A DNA stretch of 64,000 bases, taken from assembly GCF_033807715.1 (NCBI RefSeq), contig NC_084587.1, forward strand, positions 11,577,916-11,641,915. The letters run 5' to 3'. Positions 46,037 to 56,827 of the stretch are shown here, piece after piece. The notes below the pieces were generated by a model. It was not told the DNA's origin and did not search any database. It was given only the letters and a program-made list of their open reading frames with translations. Source of the DNA: Cololabis saira. Its lineage: Eukaryota; Chordata; Actinopteri; Beloniformes; Belonidae. The position numbers and the translations under genes are program-made. Position 1 is the first letter of the stretch; the number at the start of each line of letters is the position of its first letter.

Positions 46037-47112
46037 TAGGGCTGTGCGATTAATCGATTTTAAATCTAAATCGGATTTATTAATCAAGACGATGTTAAAA
46101 AAAGGAAAATCGGAAAATCGATTTTCCTTTTTTGCAGCTGGCTGCATTACAGACAGAGCTCATCTAGTCATCTTTGTTTGGTCAAGAAAATTGTAAATGT
46201 TGTCACTTTACTAAACTCAAGGAGGATTTACAGTATCTTTCAATTGCACTTCATTCCTGTTTTGGGAGAAATCTTAATTAGGTTCTAGGAGTGGTCGGCT
46301 GTACCAAAATGAATCACACACACACACCTCTTCTTTGCTATGAAATATGAATACATTTATTAGCAAGAAGCAAGCATTACATAGAAGACATCCACAAAAC
46401 TACCCGTTTGCTAGGATAAGTGTCGAATTACCCCCTCCCCACAACTCGGCAGTACACACAATATCACTCGTTTGCTAGGATTACGCTACAAGCTATCCCC
46501 CGCAAAACAGCAGCAATCGTCACAGTTGAAATCATCACACAAGTACAAGGGTTTTTAAGGCCTTCTTACCTCGACACGGAACTGGAGAGCCCGGCAGTCC
46601 GGTTTTGAATAAGCCAAGGAAAAAACCCTGCGCCGGGCGTTTTGCAAGAACCCACGGCCGACTCTCCCAGACTTCCGGGTTCCCTGTCTTTTATACCTTT
46701 CCCTCAGCACCTTGCGGAGGGGGGGGAAAGACCTATTCGCCCCCCTGTCCGCAAGCTCTCAAAACAAGTTTCGGCTCCCACGGGACCCAAAATCCCGTGC
46801 GAACCAGACCCTTTCTCACAGAAAAACAGGCATTTGCTATGATAAACAGCAGGTGCGCGGCTGACTAAAACTAAAGCTGTGTTTTGGGAACCCAGGGCAT
46901 CTTCAGGACACAAAACTTATTTTTTCTCACTTCAATTCCCAATAGGGAAATTTGTTTGCTGTTTTTCTTTAAAAATAAAGATAAAATATTTGAAACAATT
47001 TATTCTATTGTCTTTTGTAGTTTTACCAAAAAAATCGAAATCGAAATCGAAAATCGTGTTTTCAGAGAAAAAAAATCTGGATTTTATTTTTGTCCAAAAT
47101 CGCCCAGCCCTA
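46037..47112. mobile_element. hAT element with exact 8-bp target duplication, holding an LTR
   Basis: It starts tagggctgtgcgatt and ends aaaatcgcccagccc ta. accagaac flanks it on both sides (46029-46036, 47113-47120). The interior is mostly the LTR-like block 46299-46909. No hAT transposase. Confidence 0.9.
46299..46909 (-). mobile_element. Solo LTR of an endogenous retrovirus-like element
   Basis: On the minus strand: the start tgtcctgaagatgcc, a TATA-like ggtataaaagac near 46696, a GC-rich leader, then a polyadenylation signal in gctaataaatgtattc near 46355, and the end ggtaca at 46299-46304. TG...CA ends, TATA box and AATAAA in this order are the layout of an LTR. No viral genes flank it, so it is called solo. 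A short target duplication was not evident, so the limits may be off by several bases. Confidence 0.62.
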
Positions 47113-47120
47113 ACCAGAAC

Positions 47121-48758
47121 CTAGACAAAACTTAGAGAAGGAGAACGGGACTGAGGGGGAAAAAAAGTGCAACGACAGATTCTCTACCTCGAGAGCGTGA
47201 CCGGCACCACAGATCAATACACACACACAGTTGGGGCCACTTATGTTTTGGAGTGACTGTTGAAAACTCAAATTGGCACAAATCTATAAGGGATCACTGA
47301 GTCAAGAAGACTTCATTAACAACTGAACAACCGCTCTGCCCCAGTTCTATCTCTTGTGGGAAGGGGAAGGTTAATGAGAGGATGCATATTGGTCAGGTTG
47401 TCAACAACGGGGTGGGAATTCAACCTCATCTGCTCTATAATTGCATAAATTGTCGTAGAACAGAGTTGTTGCTTATTTTTGCTCTCCTTTCAAGTCATGT
47501 TATGATTTCACATGAACCACTGTTTATTGCACACTAGCTACACAAAGAGCCACACAGATTTCTAAAGACTTCCAAGTCACCCACAAGCTTTAGTAAATTA
47601 AAGGCATTGGAAGCAACTTATAGGCTGAATCTGTTTTTGTGAAGTGTCTCATTCAAAAGCTGCAAAAGATTTAAACTCACAGTCCAGCGAAGGTGTGGAT
47701 TTTGGAAAGAGACGGAATGAGCTTACATTCATCTCCAATGGTGGACGCATAAAGGCTGTGCTACGGGGAGCTCACACGCTGGGTTATCGTGTCCTACCAG
47801 TCGGTGCTGTGGCTCTTCATTGGGATTCCTCCCAGTGGGAATGGCTGCTAATCCCAAGGAGAGATAGGCTTTGATCTGCAAGGGTATGTTTTGTGATATG
47901 AGCAGAGGCAGTCTTTAGTTAGCAAGAAATGCTGTTAGCAGAAAAAAAAAAGAAAGAAGCAGGAATGAAGAGGATATAGATTTTGAAAAGCAGAATTGGG
48001 CCACGGCAGGACCATTACATGGCCATGTGCAGCTGTATTACTCTTTGAACAATCTGCCCTCAACATAACCCGTTTTCATCGTCTGCATTGGTGCCAGTAT
48101 TTATTCATTCTTTGCTTTTCAGCAGTGGCAGTGTTCTCTTGAAGATGAAATCCATTAAGCTGAGAGACATTAAAGAGTTCTGCCAGTACCAGCACTTAAA
48201 TGTTCAAGGTTCCTCTTATTCTAACAGCTCAGACAACTGTTTTGGAATGTACAGTATTACAGATCTGACATGTAAAACCAGATCCATATTAAAAAATAAA
48301 ATAAAGTTTGTGGAACAAATCATGAAATACCTTTACACAATGAAATCATACTCAAAATAATAATAATGACTGATTATCATTTATATTTTTATTTAAATAT
48401 ATTTTTTTCCATATCATACTATATACTTTATGTTATTTGAGGTTGTACAGTCTGTCTTACACCCACACACACCTTGACATTGCTGGGAGCAGCTGAAAAT
48501 TATGCTTGTTTTGCTCTCTGTTGTACAACAACACCATAACTTCCATCAACAGGGTTTCTGCTGTTGTCTCACATCTGATGTACCTGAGATGTTGAGGTGT
48601 CTCCCAAGCATGCTCATATTTGTTTCATATGGAGACACTTTCCTCCAAGCCCAGGCCTGCAAATCTGAATATTCTCATTATCATCAACTGGGATAACTTA
48701 GTCTTGTCAAAAATGGATTCCGTGGTGTCTGAAGACTTTCCAAGACAGAGAGGAACTT
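47121..48758. other. No gene or repeat recognised
   Basis: Unique-looking sequence. The 76- and 90-codon frames (47644, 48088) have no recognisable domains. Confidence 0.5.
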
Positions 48759-49589
48759 TTAACCCTTGTACTCCTTCTCTCTCCTTCCTTCTTCCCTTCC
48801 TCTTTTCTCCCTTCCTTCCTTCTTTCCTTGTTTTCTCCCTCCCTCCCTCCCTCCCTCCCTCCCTCCCTTCGTTCCTTCCTTCCTTCCTTCCTTCCTTCCT
48901 TCCTTCCTTCCTTCCTTCCTTCCTTCCTTCCTTCCTTCCTTCCTTCCTTCCTTCCTTCCTTCCTTCCTTCCTTCCTTCCTTCCTTCCTCCCTCCCTCCCT
49001 TCCTTCCTTCCTTCCTTCCTTCCTTCCTCCCTCCCTCCCTCCCTCCCTCCCTCCCTCCCTCCCTTCCTTCCTTCCTTGTTTTCTCCCTTCTGTCCTTCCT
49101 TCCTTCCTTCCTTCCTTCCTTCCTTCCTTCCTTCCTTCCTTCCTTCCTTCCTTCCTTCCTTCCTTCCTTCCTTCCTTCCTTCCTTCCTTCCTTCCTTCCT
49201 TGTTTTCTCCCTTCTGTCCTTCCTTCCTTCCTTCCTTCCTTCCTTCCTTCCTTCCTGCTCTTTCCTTCCTTCTTCCCTTCCTCTTTTCTCCCTTCCTTTC
49301 TTCCTTCCTTCCTTCCTTCCTTCCTTCCTTCCTTCCTTCCTTCCTTCCTTCCTTCCTTCCTTCCTTCCTTCCTTCCTTCCTTCCTTCCTTCCTTCCTTCC
49401 TTCCTTCCTTCCTTCCTTCCTTCCTTCCTTCCTTCCTTCCTTCCTTCCTTCCTTCCTTCCTTATTTTCTCCCTTCCTTCCATCCTTCTTTTCTCCCTTCC
49501 TTCTTTCTTCTTTTCATTCTTCCTTCCTTCCTTCTTTCCTCCCTTCTTCTCTTCCTCCTTCCTTGACCCGAAGACAGCACAAGTGTTAA
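48759..49589. mobile_element. TTAA-flanked element filled with (TTCC)n satellite, copy B
   Basis: TTAA at 48759-48762 then cccttgtactcctt. The right end gacccgaagacagcacaagt g is followed by TTAA at 49586-49589. The left inner part (ctgtctttgggtcaaaatga in the other copies) is already replaced by pyrimidine repeat, so this copy has lost part of its left terminus. The interior is (TTCC)n and (TCCC)n with tgttttctcccttctgtcct twice. Confidence 0.82.
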
Positions 49590-50808
49590 GGTATCCAAAC
49601 AAAATACTGATCCTTTTCACCTACATCAGAAGATGTGTTCCCTGTATGAGAGTTCAGAACATGTGGACACCTGGATCTGCATTACCAGCTAACAAGCAGA
49701 GGCTATCCTCTCATAAAATCCTCCAGCAAACCAGACTCAACCTTGGCCTGGGAGCAAAAACACATACCTGCCACAGGGCTATCACTGCTGAACACCACAC
49801 CCTGGCGATGGGGGAGGTGCACCAACAATGAGAAAGAGACAGGCGAACGCTGTAGGACGACCCAGCCGCGGGGTTGCTGGATTACAAAGGACAGCAGAGA
49901 AACTTAGATGGAGGAATCCTTCATCAGCCAAGCGGACAAATCAATGGCCAAACCCTCAGTACCTGACTTACAATCACTGAGCACAACCAGGGTCTGGAAA
50001 ATGTGAAATGTTCTCAGTTTCTCTTTTTCGTTTAGTGTTTACAATTCTGAAACCAATGTAAAATCAGTCCTGCATCAATCGAAAGCAGGGAGGCAGGACA
50101 TAAATTTACATTAATACAAATATATTTTACTTGTGCTGGAGGTGGCGAGCACAAAATTACATCATTCTTTTCTCACAGCTTCCGTCTGGGCAGAACCTTT
50201 TTCCCTGGTTTATCAGAAATATTAACTGGGTGTGGTTAATGCTGTTAATGCTGGTGCAGAAGTTAGTTCTGCAACTACTACCCCCCCACTCCCCCCCATT
50301 TCCTCAGCAATCACGAATGATAACAAATCTTCCTCCTCCTCTTCAAACATGTTGTTCTCATCCTCCTCCTTCATTAACTCAAAATCTTTCATCTCTGTCA
50401 CTGTCACCATGTGGTCCATGTTTTTCTGTCACGCTATGTAGGGTTGCCAACTTTGGGCCTTTTTTTTTTTTTTTTGAAAGTTCTTCTAAAATATCAGCAG
50501 ATATGCAGATTTTTTTAGGGCTTGTTCAGAGCTGTGTCTTGTTTCAGGCATGAACATATCTGCTGCCTCTCCTCCCTGTGTAGAATCTTTATGCGCAGCA
50601 TCGAGCCGACGTGACCACACTGCAAATATAACCAAACTTTGGGAGCGGAAAGCGTAAACAAATCACTGCAGCGCCTGTCGGCTCATTGCGTAGACATTTA
50701 AATCTCACACACTGCACTATATCTACTGTACACACTATACATGCCACACATCCTTACTTCTAAATGCAGTGTGACATTAAACAGTGTTTGTCACTGCTTT
50801 AGCCTACT
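49590..50808. other. No recognised repeat; one small acidic frame
   Basis: Unique-looking sequence. The minus frame 50222-50419 begins MDHMVTVTEMKDFELMKEED and is strongly acidic. It ends at a stop after 65 codons and is not supported as a gene. A T-run and tagggttgccaactttgg near 50440 resemble MITE-end debris. Confidence 0.4.
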
Positions 50809-50894
50809 AATACAGTTGAAACCAGAAGTTTACATACACTGTGTAAAATGACAACATTTTTTTCTCTCACTGTCTGAAGTCAAAGCAGACCAAG

Positions 50895-51683
50895 GCCCTG
50901 TCCCAATACACCCACTTCCCCTACTTTTCAGCCCTACCCCTAAATTTTGCGCGTTCCCGTGAGGGTAGTGGTGTCCCAATTCCTCTTTCCACCTAGGGGG
51001 AGTGCTGAAAACGAGGGGTAGTGGATATGAATCTGGCCCTACACAGTTAGGGATTTCGGGTGCACCCTAGCTGACCAAGGGCCAGAAAAATTTCCCAGAA
51101 TGCTTTTTGTCGTCATTTGCGGACTGAATCAAAAAAAAACATGGTGGACATTTCTTATTTTTTAGTGAATAAAATCAATATTTTGAGTTAGTTTCTGCAT
51201 AAAAATGCATTTTGATTACGTTTCTAGCGAGAAATATATATTTTACTTTCATAATATTCACTCAGTGAATGTACATTATCACTCATTTGCCCGTTGTTGC
51301 AACCTCGCCAGAATAAAGGCTGATTTATGGTTCCGCGTTACACCAACGCAGAGCCTACGGCGTAGGTTACGCGGTGACTCGCGCCGTACGCTGTACCCTA
51401 CGCCGTAGGCTCTGCGTCGATTTAACACGGAACCATAAATCAGCTCCCGAGCTGGCAGGCAGAAATCTCGAAATTTTCGGAGCAAATTTCTTAACAGGCG
51501 TAGCTGCAACTGTTAGATTTCATCTATTAAACCAACATTTATCTTCCTAAATGATTTATTTCAGCCAGTGGTAATTCTCCACAGAGCTGCAGGTTTCTCC
51601 TTAAAACAGCTTTTGGCTCTCAGCTTCCTGATTTTAGGGGTGGTGCTGAAAGTAGGAGTAGTGGGAGTATTGGGACAGGGCCC
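50895..51683. mobile_element. MITE with ggccctgtcccaatac ends inside the Tc1 element
   Basis: The left end ccctgtcccaatacacccac and right end gggagtattgggacagggcc are inverted, with cccctacttttcagc against gctgaaagtaggag just inside. A further partial right end (gggtgtattgggattggctc, to about 51780) follows, suggesting two overlapping copies. Palindromic MITE copy 4 lies inside. Confidence 0.82.
51316..51445. mobile_element. Palindromic MITE family, copy 4
   Basis: Ends aaggctgatttatggttccg and cggaaccataaatcagct. Centre gcagagcctacggcgtaggt against accctacgccgtaggctctg. Confidence 0.9.
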
Positions 51684-51919
51684 TGGGAAGATTACAAGTG
51701 CCCCTAAAATCTGTGGCTTCTTTTTTTAGGGGTAGTGGTAGTGAGGGAGGGCTAGTAGGGGGTGTATTGGGATTGGCTCTAAACTTCTCCTGTTTCAGGT
51801 CAGTCAGGATTACCAAAGTGATTTAATTTTGCTAAATGCCATAATAATTAGAGAGAGAATTTCTTAGAGAATTTTATATTTCTTTCTTCGAAGTCAAAAT
51901 TTTACATACATCATAACAC

Positions 51920-52430
51920 ATAGTACATAACTCAGTCAAGTTTGTCAGATCTGCCCACAAATTTTCGATGGGATTCAGATCAGGGTTTTGTGATGGCCAT
52001 TCCAAGACATTGACTTTGTTGTTGTCAAGCCACGTTTTAACTATGTTGGCAGTATGCTTAGGATTATTGTTTATTTGGAAGACCCATTTGCGCCCAAGTT
52101 TTAGCTTCCTGGTTGATGTCTTGACATGTTGCCTTAATATTCCATGTTAAGTTCTTTCTTCATGATGCCGTCTATTTTATGAAAAGCTCCAGTTACCGCT
52201 CCAGCAAAACAGCCCAACAACATGATGCTGCCACCTCTGCTTCACATTTGGTATGGTTTTCTCAGGTCTACAAGCTTCCCCTCTTTCCTCCAAATGTAAC
52301 ATTGGTCATTATAGCCAAACGGCTCCACTTTAGTTTCATCAGACCACAGGACACGTCTCCAGAAGTTAAGGTCTTTGCAATAAACGTGAAGGAGCAGGAT
52401 TGAGCCGAAATAAAGAGTATTGTGCAACTT
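51920..52430 (-). pseudogene. Tc1 transposase remnant (C-terminal half)
   Basis: On the minus strand from 52430: FWRRVLWSDETKVEPFGYND then QCYIWRKEGKLVDLRKPYQM, the segment around the second catalytic Asp (WSDE) of Tc1 transposases. Decayed continuation toward 51920 matches the rest of the DDE domain (the reverse of ttggaatggccatcacaaaa and ctgatctgaatcccatcgaa is the usual NPIE region). The N-terminal DNA-binding domain is absent, and frames are interrupted. It belongs to the element whose outer end is at 50809, so it is the 3' part of the transposase. It cannot be active. Confidence 0.85.
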
Positions 52431-53007
52431 AAAGACTAAAACTAATAATTATGTCCAGATTTATAATTACTACCTTCTTTGTGTGTTTTATATTGTCCCT
52501 TTGACCACCCCTACACCACATAACATGAATAGATCATTTAAAAAATCCTCCCATTAGACAATATTGAGTCTTCAGTGAGGGCTGATTGTGTAAATAAAAA
52601 GGTAGTGAGAGAAACATTATTCATACACTTCAAAGAATGTGACGGGTATGTTTGTTTATCCCAGTGTGTCACCGGCTGTTGCGTAATAGTCCTAATTTTG
52701 GCCCGATCCTGCTCCTTCCTGTTTATTGACCAATAGTAGAGGAGCTGCACTAAGAAGGGCAGCCCTCCTCATTTGCATAATGAGGCTGAAATGCATAAAG
52801 TAAAGTGAAAAGAAGAAACGAGGGAATGTAAAAACAAGGAATGCACGTAGAGGGAAAAGGAATTTTTTTTTACCCATTTCTTCATGAAAATGCACGTATG
52901 AGGAACAGGAAAAACTAAATATATATATTTCTGCTTTGAGTTTTGGTCCTCCATATTTCAGTGGATCCAGTGAGAACAAATACATTGTGCTAGCTCGCAC
53001 AGTGCAA
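52431..53007. other. No recognisable feature
   Basis: Unique-looking sequence between the Tc1 remnant and the third TTAA element. Confidence 0.45.
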
Positions 53008-53843
53008 TTAACCCTTGTACTGTCTTTGGGTCAAAATGACCTAATTCTCCTGTTCCTTCTTTCCTCCTGCTCTCTCCTTCCTTCTTCCCTTCCTCTTGTT
53101 TAGTAAACAAGTGTCTCTCCCATTCTTTATTCCTTTCCTTCCTTCCTTCCTTCCTTCCTTCCTTCCTTCCTTCCTTCCTTCCTTCCTTCCTTCCTTCCTT
53201 CCTTCCTTCCTTCCTTCCTTCCTTCCTTCCTTCCTTCCTTCCTTCCTTCCTTCCTTCTTTTTTTCCCTTCCTTCCTTCCTTCCTTCCTTCCTTCCTTCCT
53301 TCCTTCCTTCTTTTCTCCATTCCTTCCTCCCTTCCTTCTTTTCACCCTTCCTTCCTTCCTTCCTTCCTCCCTCCCTCCCTCCCTCCCTTCCTTCCTTCTT
53401 TTCTTCCTTCCTTTTCTCCCATCCTCCCTTCCTTCTTTTCACCCTTCCTTCCATCCTTCTTTTTTCCCTTCCTTCCTTCCTTCCTTCCTTCCTTCCTTCC
53501 TTCCTTCCTTCCTTCCTTCCTTCCTTCCTTCCTTCCTTCCTTCCTTCCTTCCTTCCTTCCTTCCTTCCTTCCTTCCTTCCTTCCTTCCTTCCTTCCTTCC
53601 TTCCTTCCTCCCTCCCTCCCTCCCTCCCTTCCTTCCTTCTTTTCTTCCTTCCTTTTCTCCCATCCTCCCTTCCTTCTTTTCACCCTTCCTTCCATCCTTC
53701 TTTTTTCCCTTCCTTCCTTCCTTCCTTCCTTCCTTCCTTCCTTCCTTCCTTCCTTCCTTCCTTCCTTCCTTCCTTCCTTCCTTCCTTCCTTCCTTCCTTC
53801 CTTCCTTCCTTCCTTCCTTCCTTCTTGACAGCACAAGGGTTAA
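53008..53843. mobile_element. TTAA-flanked element filled with (TTCC)n satellite, copy C
   Basis: TTAA at 53008-53011 then cccttgtactgtctttgggt. The right end ttgacagcacaaggg is followed by TTAA at 53840-53843. The interior is (TTCC)n with a module of about 100 bp duplicated at 53366-53468 and 53610-53709 (cttttctcccatcctccctt, ttcacccttccttccatcct in both). It also holds a piece of its own right flank (see findings). Confidence 0.88.
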
Positions 53844-54836
53844 CCAGCAGGTTAAACTTTCTGCAGCTGTGTAAAAGTTTAGTAAACAAGTGTCTCCTCC
53901 CATAGCAGCAACATGTCGGTATTAGCAGTACTACCCGTGTTAGCATTAGCATCGATCCAACCCTTCTCTTCCATTGATTGCCATCCTCTCCTCCACAGAC
54001 GGATCGATGGGGGACATGTGGGAATGAGGCAGAAGAGTACAGCTGTAAGCTGCACATTAGGTCTTTCTCAATTAGTGACGGATTGTTCCGCTCTGTTATT
54101 GTGTCTAACTGGATGAACACAAACTCGTTCATAATTCTGTTAGTCTTGAAACTCTCAGGAAAACAATGGATTCAGTGTTCTCATTAATCTAAACAGTCCT
54201 ATCTCTCAGGAATTCGATGAGAGCTTACAAACATTTATTTGGATCTGATTTCTCGGATGCTATGTTATACATCTTTTCACTACAAGTGGATAGGTTGCTT
54301 TATCCTTTTTTGTTGTGTTTCATTTTCGAATGTCATACATGCAAACAGTCATTACTGTTTGTTGTCTTCGGTTAGCTAGCAACTATGTTGCCCCTTTTGG
54401 TTCAAGAAAGGACAACAGGAGTAGTTCATCAACTCTGGACGACTATATATCTTTGAATAATAGTGACGATAATGTAATATAAGGGGTTCTACAGCAAGAT
54501 TACTACAAAACAGGATGACCAACCTGACTTTTCTTTGTCTTTCATCTCAGATTAGACAAAATGCACAACTGAGAAAACAATGTTTGATGTACCGTATTTG
54601 TCAAATTTCTTAGAGGGAGATTTAATGTTTAATTCAGTAATTCTTTGTTTTCAACTACTCACACAGGCCCAAATATTTATCTTCAGTTCTTTCATGTATT
54701 TAATTTACCAAGTGATAAAATCTTTGATATGCTGCTGGATCAGTTTGCTTTCACTGTGGATCAGCAACAACCAGAACAGGTTTCACGTGGACTTTAAATC
54801 CTACCTGCCAACGATCCTGATAATAGTGATAACATG
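53844..54836. other. No recognisable feature
   Basis: The 104-codon frame at 54580 has no recognisable domain. Confidence 0.45.
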
Positions 54837-55440
54837 GCAGGAAGTGACAACTTCAACAATCAACACTTTGACAATGAAACCGTTGCTCAGATGAGAAAGA
54901 GAACCAGAAGATGGTGGGATGAATTTGAAGAGGAGAAACAGTGAACTTGAAAATGACAGTGATTACGGCGACAGTGACTACGGCAACAGTGGAGTAAAAG
55001 CGATCTTCCTGTCTTTGATCATCGTATCAAGAGGAACGAAACACAACAGGAACCTCAAAGGTGTGTAGAAGAAGCTGCAGAGGAAGACCCTTTGCCTTGT
55101 TCATCGAGGAAAAGACCAAGAGGAGAAGATGGCATATGAGATAAGCTGCAAAAAATAAATCAAAGCAGTTTTATGAACTTAAAAAGAAAACTGACGTCGT
55201 TGCAGACAGTGTCAGTATGTCTTATAATCTGGCTCGCAGCAGCAGCAGCGTTGCAGATGAAGATGAAGGTTCTGCAGAAGAAAGTAAAAATGACATCAAC
55301 CAACAGGTGACAGACGAGGAAAACCAGCAGGAAGTAACGTCCTGGAAGAGATGAAGAGAAGAAGATGACGACAGGAACCATGAAGGGAAAGAAAGGAGGA
55401 AACAAAGGCACCGGTTTTGAAAGTCAAGGGGGTTCTGGGA
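54837..55440 (+). pseudogene. Possible decayed coding region of unknown element
   Basis: A short frame MAGSDNFNNQHFDNETVAQM then RKRTRRWWDEFEEEKQ ends at a stop near 54944. Further pieces in other frames have protein-like composition: SSRKRPRGEDG near 55110, and NKSKQFYELKKKTDVVADSV then SMSYNLARSSSSVADEDEGS (55150-55270), ending in EEVTSWKR-like near 55350. Alternation of acidic and basic blocks suggests the N-terminal part of a transposon protein. I do not recognise the family, and composition alone is weak evidence. Confidence 0.3.
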
Positions 55441-55482
55441 ATGGCTTACAAGACTAATTTAAACCACACTCAGAAAATTCTT

Positions 55483-55735
55483 CCTCCGGCGGCACAGTGG
55501 TGTGGTGGTTCGGACTTTCACCACACAGAAAGAAAGTTTTTCTTTTCCATTTGAATCTATTTTTGAGTCCCTTGTGTGTGGAGTTTGGATTTTCTTGCTG
55601 TTGGTGCGTGGGTTCTCTCCGGGTGCTCCGGCTATTCCCAAAGTCCACAGGGATACATTTTAGGTTGAGTGGTCATGCTAAATTGTCCGTAAGTATGATC
55701 TTGGAACCTATCCTAGCTGTCCACTAATTTTAAAA
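55483..55735 (+). mobile_element. Fish SINE-like repeat (ggcggcacagtgg family)
   Basis: The head ggcggcacagtggtgtggtg is followed by a damaged tRNA-like part. The body gtgtggagtttggattttct, gcgtgggttctctccgggtg and ctccggctattcccaaagtc is the conserved part of this family. An antisense fragment of the same family is at 59812-59935. Confidence 0.75.
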
Positions 55736-55798
55736 TAAACAACAAAAAGTTTTCCAAACAATAATATTTTCACACATGAACACTGCAGAATCAGATTA

Positions 55799-56824
55799 TG
55801 GCCCTTTTGCACTAGTATCGCTTCTCCTCGGTTCTACCCGCCACGGCCCTGTTTTGCGCTTTTGCATTCGGGCTGAGACGGGTAGAGCCGCTCCAAGCCG
55901 ATACTATTTCTGTAACCATTTTGGCGAGGTTCTAACTCAGGGCTGAGCAGGGACTATTTCCGACGTCACCACCCTCCGTGCCAGTGATTGGTCGGGGGGC
56001 GGGGCCGTCAGACGTTTGAATCAGGAAGCGGGAGTCAGAGCGAGAGCGACTCGCAGCGATTTTATTATAAAGCGCAAAACGTCTGTTTGGTGATCCAACT
56101 CTGAGGTGCAGATGTTCATAAACCTGGTGGCTGACGAGAGAATTAAAAAAGGGATGACTACATCCATTAAATGGAAATAAAGTTTTAACTTTATATTTAC
56201 TGGATTCTGGGATACTTTGCCGTCTCAGGTCTACATGAGTCTCAACTGGATGCATCGTTGATAGAATCGGTAGCTCAAGTACACAGCCGGAAATTTGGAC
56301 CAGACTTGATGAGATGCAGACTTGAGAATTGGAACAGTAATTTGGCTGCAGATGACGATGTTTCACAAGTACACAAGAACACAAGAACAGACAAGTACAC
56401 ATAATGAGAAGTCTTGTCTTTCCCTTCCTCCGTGCTTGTCTGTCTCCCATCCTCCCATCCCATCGTGCTTGTGTCCCAGTTTAGCTCTACTTTAATCGCT
56501 ATTGTTGCTTTGTATAAGATCTGCATTTCCTGTCCATACTGTGCCTTTTGTTTAAAATAAAGGACTTTGTTGCTCCTGACAGCTCTCGTACTCCTGCTTT
56601 TCCTTTCATTTTAGACGGGCTGTTTTTTTCTCAGCCGCTCGCGGCTCCAGCTGATTTCTGATCAGCGCCGACATGAACAAAGCGGTTGTGCAATCGAGTA
56701 CGTCACAGCAGCTTCACCCCAACCTGCCCACTTCTCCCCTGGCTGTGGAAAAACACACGGGTAGAGGCGGGTAAAGGCGTGACGAGCCGAGTCGGGCCGA
56801 GTAAGTCCTAGTGCAAAAGTGCCA
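55799..56824. mobile_element. Harbinger-like MITE with 3-bp target duplication, holding an LTR
   Basis: It starts tggcccttttgcactagtat and ends ctagtgcaaaagtgcca, flanked by tta on both sides (55796-55798, 56825-56827). It is closely similar to 33076-33694 on both sides of an insertion at about 56155-56615. The uninterrupted copy gives the empty site (aaaaaagggatgtagacagg at about 33469). Confidence 0.92.
56155..56612 (+). mobile_element. LTR-like repeat, solo copy inside the MITE
   Basis: It shares start-to-end similarity with 59996-60453 (from actacatccattaaatg to ctcctgcttttcctt). It has a polyadenylation signal in aaaataaaggactttg near 56556, about 55 bases before the end, and TG...CA-compatible ends. 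The MITE resumes directly after it, so this is a solo LTR rather than one side of a longer element. Confidence 0.65.
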
Positions 56825-56827
56825 TTA

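Larger units (their letters stand above)
50809..52430 (-). mobile_element. Sleeping Beauty-like Tc1 element, partial, interrupted
   Basis: The outer end acagttgaaaccagaagttt acatacac at 50810 matches the Sleeping Beauty-type IR. The inner direct repeat cgaagtcaaaattttacata is at about 51889. Sequence between them (gtcagtcaggattaccaaag, tttgctaaatgcc) is the standard inter-repeat region, interrupted at about 50895-51780 by another element. The far end is missing beyond 52430. Confidence 0.85.

Noticed and set aside
48620..49831. 403- and 331-residue frames over copy B
   Set aside because: Same tetranucleotide artefact. The non-repeat ends have no domain.
53041..54132. Several 130-270-residue frames over copy C
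   Set aside because: Tetranucleotide repeat artefact.
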